From Candidatus Aegiribacteria sp. (GTDB lineage: Bacteria > Fermentibacterota > Fermentibacteria > Fermentibacterales > Fermentibacteraceae): a stretch of 6,244 nucleotides of DNA. The stretch covers positions 1 through 6,244 of the forward strand of contig DAOWAG010000083.1 in the NCBI GenBank assembly GCA_030634715.1. Direction: 5' to 3'. The position numbers were made by a program, and so were the translations under genes. The notes beneath the pieces are model-generated. The model did not search any database and had not been told where the DNA came from. It saw only the letters and a list, made by a program, of their open reading frames with translations. This document shows, in pieces, positions 6,101-6,244 of this stretch (within the stretch, counting starts at the first letter, position 1; every line of letters starts with the position of its first letter).

Positions 6101-6244
6101 TTACCGAATCACGCTTCAGTTCCCTTTCCATAAAAGTAGCCACAGCAATACCATACTTGGTTTCCTGGACCCAATCATGCTCGGCTGTCATCCCGCCTTC
6201 AAACTTGGATGCGAGATCTTGGAGAGATAGACGTATTCTTTCAA
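3111..6244 (-). CDS. Large TPR-repeat envelope protein with acidic tail, N-terminus cut by the right window edge
   Basis: The frame is open from the right edge to TGA 3113-3111, at least 1043 codons. ATG 6191 is in frame, but 17 sense codons precede it up to the edge and it is not followed by a signal peptide, so the true start is probably outside. Numbering from that Met, TPR-like helical pairs run from ~80 to ~800, e.g. ALYSLGYCMESMMDFEGAMD (~154-173), YKLGWTLYLTKNFRNSIGTF (~231-250) and KFYNAGDYDSAREMFSQLYY (~546-565), with many 'YP.S' turn motifs typical of periplasmic TPR/YbgF-BamD-like repeats. Residues ~800-950 are a conserved-looking helical region (AVLKIGELQEDFANS; RAIDTYENGLELAMNNGIRTEW), similar in style to TPR proteins of myxobacterial motility clusters. 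Residues ~961-1017 are acidic Ser/Thr/Glu/Asp-rich, and the end is GGGCFLWPF. It probably scaffolds protein contacts in the periplasm for the ExbB/D machine; the partner is unknown. Confidence 0.9.
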   Translation of the reverse strand, partial: ERIRLSLQDLASKFEGGMTAEHDWVQETKYGIAVATFMERELKRDSVNYLGAYYRNRIQEALEEGDSLTASSLDNLRSREISSLNRRIDESAIECSGFFEEYLANYPDSRFISDVLVRLAQLYYDIDNLHHSERQAIAGIEEYVPEDYSRSIALYHQVLNEHSGSEVEDIALYSLGYCMESMMDFEGAMDNYRNLLEQYPQSMLAPECNIRVGNFYFDILEYDSALVYYRNVLNYPGSSPNLFQHGLYKLGWTLYLTKNFRNSIGTFAYLLQDDRTIDSLGIQRRGDIRILSETREYLAYDFLEMPDRPASAVATAVMFLNSFDDSVTTVEVLNHMAIISQEMTDWRTSIEAYKAILDENPLCVDAPLYQVKIAHAYEELGEFALAANARDELIANYGADSEWYNWMGEESAIAIADSLRGSSFEDAIQYYLEQTVVSKDDPVVLSQVHEALIERIEAYLQQYSASSKAYEFRFHLGDAYYHTGQYVNAGDMYYLVSLDSSSFQRQEDAFNNAFSSYLIAYDETPGIDSLTLRQKMLETVTKYSETFPNGENVAWFLWAAAPKFYNAGDYDSAREMFSQLYYNYPNSGYAARAAKFIADSYQHEELYAEAEEWYGNASQMAAQSGEDLGADIELLAASSAYQDAAGLAESENTEDLLAAALRWEQAAHEHAGSDVAPVALYDAAETYGKAGSIDNSVRLFQELALVYPSYENAPSGLLRAAYLLREDEQYVRAAHIYLEAYDKFPTAPDMMAALSSAARCYEDGDRIDLAIGVYEQIATDRVGAADVVMEAFAKIGEYNYNIGNLTTSLSYFESCMSIYDQYHDGQLTYPALSAYHLGEVASRDYYALTPVTTDNLEYKTQLFNGTVVSYNRTFLYLDDDYVFRAVLKIGELQEDFANSIGFMNPSEELTPEGEEAYYNVLMEAYDLYIQRAIDTYENGLELAMNNGIRTEWTDFIAVNLDLLLPGSSSSMGYSSFTPRVEETPETEEIIDVEDGFTSDSTDTETSAADTTVLEESDPSFDEPGYTIRYEEEESGGGCFLWPF

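Noticed and set aside
6189..6191. ATG 6191 as the real start of the TPR protein, with GAAGG four bases upstream
   Set aside because: The frame stays open and protein-like (RLSLQDLASKFEGG) to the window edge and no signal peptide follows the ATG, so an upstream start outside the window is more likely; it cannot be excluded.

Overview
The window is a tightly packed stretch of a Gram-negative (diderm) bacterial genome. Every supportable gene lies on the minus strand, so transcription runs right to left. Envelope proteins with signal peptides, an ExbB/ExbD-type inner-membrane proton channel and a large TPR protein all point to a diderm. By eye the G+C is moderate. The protein style (long TPR protein, paired divergent ExbD proteins, FHA-like partner) resembles Deltaproteobacteria/Myxococcota or the FCB group and related candidate phyla. 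That placement is an inference only; no marker gene is present.

Layout in transcription order: (1) >6244-3111, a large TPR protein of at least 1043 codons, cut at its N-terminus by the right edge; (2) 3111-2617, a small secreted or membrane-associated protein of unknown family; (3) 2588-1722, a MotA/TolQ/ExbB proton-channel protein with a signal peptide and an acidic N-terminal extension; (4) 1722-1159, ExbD/TolR-like protein A; (5) 1156-620, ExbD/TolR-like protein B; (6) 623-<1, a protein with two degenerate FHA-like domains joined by a Lys/Glu-rich linker, cut by the left edge. Genes 1/2, 3/4, 4/5 and 5/6 abut or overlap by a few bases, and the only gap is 28 nt (2589-2616). This is almost certainly one translationally coupled operon. 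No promoter, terminator, RNA gene, mobile element or CRISPR array was found, so the promoter should lie right of the window and the terminator left of it.

Working together: ExbB plus two ExbD proteins should form a proton-motive-force-driven stator in the inner membrane. The TPR protein and the small unknown protein are probably envelope partners. The FHA-like protein, starting immediately after ExbD-B, could be the cytoplasmic or membrane-spanning coupling component. The gene set recalls the Agl-Glt gliding/sporulation machinery of myxobacteria and TonB/Tol-type energy transducers, but no recognisable TonB, TolA, TolB or Pal is present inside the window.

The most notable observations are: the two ExbD paralogs differ at the key proton-carrying position (Asn in A, Asp in B), an FHA-like pair is wired into the operon, an unrecognised small protein is conserved in context, and the TPR protein ends in an acidic tail plus a terminal GGGCFLWPF.
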